Source of the DNA: Anaerolineae bacterium
Lineage (GTDB): Bacteria; Chloroflexota; Anaerolineae; Promineifilales; Promineifilaceae
Reading direction: 5' to 3'
NCBI GenBank assembly: GCA_028284105.1
Contig: JANQSK010000706.1
Location: 1 to 6,611 of the forward strand
DNA length: 6,611 nucleotides
The notes beneath the pieces are model-generated. The model ran no database searches. It was not told the origin of the DNA and saw nothing but the letters and a program-made list of their open reading frames with translations. Of this stretch, positions 4,806 to 6,611 are shown piece after piece. The first letter of the stretch is position 1, and every line of letters starts with the position of its first letter. A program made the position numbers and the translations under genes.

Positions 4806-6110
4806 CTATATGATCGTTCCATAAAATAAGGGTAATGGCTCAACTGGCTCATCCCCTATGGTAATGGCACTCAAAATTTGGGCTAATGCCAGTGATTGCT
4901 TCATCGAATCATTGGCGTGTATTTCACCTATGACATCACCAGCCTCGACGATGTCTCCAACTTTAGCATGGAGTATGATGCCCACTGCATGATCAATTTG
5001 ATCGGTTTTGACTAAGCGTCCACCACCTAAATTGACACCTGCCCAACCGACTTCACCTGTATCAATGGCTTGAATAGTGCCGCTTTGTGGGGCTTTAATG
5101 TCTGAAATAAACGTCGCTTTTGGCAACAGAGCAGGATTATCAACCATACGGCCGTTTCCACCTTGAGCCACCACCATCGCTTTAAACTTCTCAAAAGCCA
5201 CGCCGCTTTGATGGACGGCATTCAATATGGATTTTGCCCCATCTAACGAGCTCCCTTTACCAGCCACCACCAGCATATGGGCAGCCGTTTCGAGACAGTG
5301 TGCCCAAAAATCAGTTGGACCATCCCCTTTTAACGTTTCGATCGCCTCATTGACTTCAAGCGCGTTGCCAATGGCTTGTCCAAGAGGCTGGTTCATATCA
5401 GACAACAGCGCCACCATTTTGCGACCCGCATCTTTGCCAATGCCAACCATCAGTTCAGCGAGGGCACGCGCATCCTCTAGCTCGGTCATAAAAGCGCCAT
5501 TGCCCACTTTGACATCAAGCACTATGCCATCCGCCCCAGCGGCCAGCTTTTTAGACATGATCGACCCTGCAATAAGCGGCATACTCCCAACGGTGCCCGT
5601 CACATCACGCAGCGCGTACATTTTGCCATCAGCCGGTGCTAAAACGGCCGTTTGCCCAGCCAGCACAATACCAATATCCCGGAGCTGTTTTTTAAATTTG
5701 GGCAGGGTAATGTTTGAAGACCAGCCAGCAATCGATTCCATCTTATCGAGCGTGCCGCCACTCGACCCCAAACCACGACCGCTCATTTTGCCAACGGGCA
5801 CGCCACAAGCGGCGACTAATGGCGTCACAACCAATGTTGTCTTATCGCCTACTCCGCCAGATGAATGTTTATCAATCACAAAAGGAGCCACATCATGCAA
5901 GTCAAGCTGATCCCCCGAGGCAGCCATCGCTAAGGTTAAATCAACCGTCTCTTTTTGGCTCATCCCTTTGAGAAAAATGGCCATCATCAACGCGGAAATT
6001 TGATAATCCGGGATATTCTCATGGGTATATTCGGAAACAAACCATTTGATTTCATCAGAAGAGAGTTGAATTCCATCCCGCTTCTTCTCGATTATGTCAA
6101 CCATTCGCAT
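4806..6110 (-). CDS. pdp: Pyrimidine-nucleoside phosphorylase
   Basis: A 434-residue enzyme, the family's usual length. It should cleave thymidine/uridine-type nucleosides with phosphate to the free base and (deoxy)ribose-1-phosphate in nucleoside salvage. The N-terminal helical domain starts MRMVDIIEKKRDG, as in Bacillus Pdp. Phosphate-binding residues are in DKHSSGGVGD (K81, H82, S83) and SGRGLGSSGGTLDKME (S110, T120). The base-binding residues are in YALRDVTGTVGSMPLIAGSI followed by MSKK (Y165, R168, S183, K187). The C-terminal alpha/beta domain runs from about residue 335. I chose the ATG at 6110 over the TTG (6137) and ATG (6134) upstream because AAAGGAG (6127-6121) is spaced correctly for it and because homologues begin with this sequence. 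It is the first gene of the minus-strand cluster. In the family signature, the usual GHTGGT reads GSSGGT. Confidence 0.95.
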   Translation of the reverse strand: MRMVDIIEKKRDGIQLSSDEIKWFVSEYTHENIPDYQISALMMAIFLKGMSQKETVDLTLAMAASGDQLDLHDVAPFVIDKHSSGGVGDKTTLVVTPLVAACGVPVGKMSGRGLGSSGGTLDKMESIAGWSSNITLPKFKKQLRDIGIVLAGQTAVLAPADGKMYALRDVTGTVGSMPLIAGSIMSKKLAAGADGIVLDVKVGNGAFMTELEDARALAELMVGIGKDAGRKMVALLSDMNQPLGQAIGNALEVNEAIETLKGDGPTDFWAHCLETAAHMLVVAGKGSSLDGAKSILNAVHQSGVAFEKFKAMVVAQGGNGRMVDNPALLPKATFISDIKAPQSGTIQAIDTGEVGWAGVNLGGGRLVKTDQIDHAVGIILHAKVGDIVEAGDVIGEIHANDSMKQSLALAQILSAITIGDEPVEPLPLFYGTII

Positions 6111-6437
6111 TGGCGACACACTCCTTTGTTGCATCAACTTGATTTATAAAAAGATCCTCTCATAAAAGGATAAAGAGAAAAACATCGACGCTCTGAGAAG
6201 ATTCTGTTTCATGACGACTTCTCTGGGAAATACTTTAAATAATCCCTATTTATTTTGGCTTTTTAGTTGATATCATCCTAAGACATTCGTCCGCTTTTGC
6301 TTGATTTTGCTTTTACATTATATCAAGATCCCCTATAATCACATGCGTTCACACAATCAAAAATTCATTCGCGTGAATTACAGAAAACGCGATTCCAACG
6401 TCTTCTGACCGTTGACACTTTTTAACCCGACACCTTT
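6111..6437. other. Divergent control region between pdp and the amidohydrolase gene
   Basis: 327 bases without a convincing gene. Near pdp there is a Shine-Dalgarno sequence (6127-6121, minus) and a small inverted repeat ATCCT/AGGAT (6154-6158, 6167-6171). Further up, GAGAAG (6195-6200) and CTTCTC (6218-6223) form an inverted repeat. On the minus strand several AT-rich -10-like hexamers (for example TATAAA near 6145) could serve pdp, but none has a clear -35 partner. On the plus strand one good promoter is seen at 6312-6339. Only reading frames of about 20 codons occur. No ACGGCCGT palindrome is present. Confidence 0.6.
6312..6339 (+). promoter_or_regulatory. Sigma-70-type promoter for the amidohydrolase gene
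   Basis: TTTACA (6312-6317, 5 of 6 matches to TTGACA) is followed by a 16-base spacer and a perfect TATAAT (6334-6339). Transcription would start near 6346, leaving a leader of about 92 bases before the ATG at 6438. Confidence 0.6.
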
Positions 6438-6611
6438 ATGACCCAACCAGTAGATTGGCTACTCCTTGGTGGCACGATTGTCACCATGAATACTAATTAT
6501 GATGTCATTCCAAATGGCGGCATTGCCATTCAGGATGATTCGATTGTGGCTGTTGACACGGCCGAATCGATCCAAGCCAACTACACGGCCGAAAACGTCG
6601 CAGACATCTCC
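6438..6611 (+). CDS. Amidohydrolase (MTA/SAH or cytosine deaminase-like), N-terminal part
   Basis: Only the first 58 codons lie in the window; the frame runs open off the right edge. The start MTQPVDWLLLGGTIVTMNTN and the following IPNGGIAIQDDSIVAV are the beta-sandwich start typical of the ATZ/TRZ and MtaD group of amidohydrolases. The pattern is 'LLxGGTIVTMD...V..GGIAIxDDxIVAV'. The next expected element, a D-A-x-G-x-x-x-x-P-G-F-x-x-x-H-x-H metal site, would lie just past the edge. The deaminase assignment rests on the N-terminus and on the divergent nucleoside phosphorylase, so the exact substrate (methylthioadenosine, S-adenosylhomocysteine, cytosine, guanine or another) is open. No Shine-Dalgarno sequence precedes the ATG. 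Two near-copies of the iterated palindrome (ACGGCCGA at 6558-6565 and 6585-6592) both encode Thr-Ala-Glu. Confidence 0.75.
   Translation, partial: MTQPVDWLLLGGTIVTMNTNYDVIPNGGIAIQDDSIVAVDTAESIQANYTAENVADIS

Larger units (their letters stand above)
120..5651. repeat. Dispersed palindrome ACGGCCGT, 10 exact copies
   Basis: Exact copies lie at 120-127, 507-514, 1268-1275, 1328-1335, 1691-1698, 2352-2359, 4012-4019, 4417-4424, 5148-5155 and 5644-5651. Five extend to AACGGCCGTT (1267, 1327, 1690, 4011, 5643), and two of these to AAACGGCCGTTT (1689-1700, 5642-5653). Three further ACGGCCGA variants lie at 3175, 6558 and 6585, so every CGGCCG I found is preceded by A. All are in coding sequence. Six copies are read Thr-Ala-Val, three Gly-Arg and one Arg-Pro. 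The span given covers the exact copies, not a continuous repeat. Confidence 0.85.

Noticed and set aside
5227..5910. Long plus-strand open frame (227 codons) opposite the nucleoside phosphorylase
   Set aside because: It is antisense to a clearly conserved enzyme. Its composition (rich in Ser, Pro, Ala, Thr) is typical of the shadow of a coding strand, and no ribosome binding site or domain is seen.
6111..6137. Nine-residue N-terminal extension of the phosphorylase from a TTG at 6137
   Set aside because: The Shine-Dalgarno sequence at 6127-6121 lies inside the extension and is correctly spaced for the ATG at 6110, where homologues also begin.
6147..6212. 22-codon minus-strand frame (MKQNLLRAS...) in the pdp leader
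   Set aside because: Short, with only a weak purine-rich stretch upstream and no sign of coding bias. Such frames are expected by chance in this region.
6343..6408. 21-codon basic frame in the leader of the amidohydrolase gene
   Set aside because: It has no ribosome binding site. Its ATG falls at or just before the predicted transcription start, and it has no attenuator-like codon run or terminator behind it.
1..6611. Mobile element, CRISPR array, tRNA or defence island
   Set aside because: No transposase, integrase, terminal inverted repeats, regularly spaced repeats, cloverleaf or defence-protein motifs were seen. The dispersed palindrome is far too short and too scattered to be a CRISPR repeat.

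Overview
The window looks like ordinary chromosomal DNA of a free-living, probably filamentous or soil/sludge-type bacterium. Chloroflexota (Anaerolineae-like) is my best guess, at low to moderate confidence. The reasons are a polyphosphate-type glucokinase, a Pdp-type pyrimidine nucleoside phosphorylase, a patatin-like esterase, several genes with weak or no Shine-Dalgarno sequence, and middling base composition. No phage, transposon, tRNA, rRNA or CRISPR signal was found.

Layout. On the plus strand at the left are two unrecognised proteins (38-661 and 687-1115). The second carries a Cys-x-x-Cys...Cys patch. They converge, with only 4 bases between stops, on a minus-strand TPR protein (1120-1761, or 1797 with a longer start). 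Behind that lies a compact unit: a 55-residue basic protein gene (1857-2024, minus) with the best ribosome binding site in the window, its own intrinsic terminator (1798-1832), and an AT-rich upstream region (2025-2280) with repeated TTGACA/TGTGTCAA elements. Next, all on the minus strand and transcribed right to left, come pyrimidine nucleoside phosphorylase (4806-6110), a patatin-like esterase (3954-4802), polyphosphate glucokinase (3168-3908), a small membrane protein (2730-3113) and a GNAT acetyltransferase (2281-2733). The first two are 3 bases apart and the last two overlap by 4 bases. A 327-base divergent control region (6111-6437) separates this set from the start of an amidohydrolase/nucleoside-deaminase-like gene on the plus strand (6438 to the window edge).

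How the genes may work together. Pdp splits pyrimidine nucleosides, and the divergent amidohydrolase resembles the MTA/SAH/cytosine deaminase group, so that end of the window may be a nucleoside salvage locus. The esterase and the glucokinase share the Pdp transcript direction, but their biochemical link to it is not obvious.

The most striking signal is not a gene. The palindrome ACGGCCGT occurs 10 times exactly in 6.6 kb (about 0.1 expected by chance). All copies lie inside coding sequence, in three different reading frames, and often extend to AACGGCCGTT. This resembles a highly iterated palindrome such as cyanobacterial HIP1, but with a different sequence.
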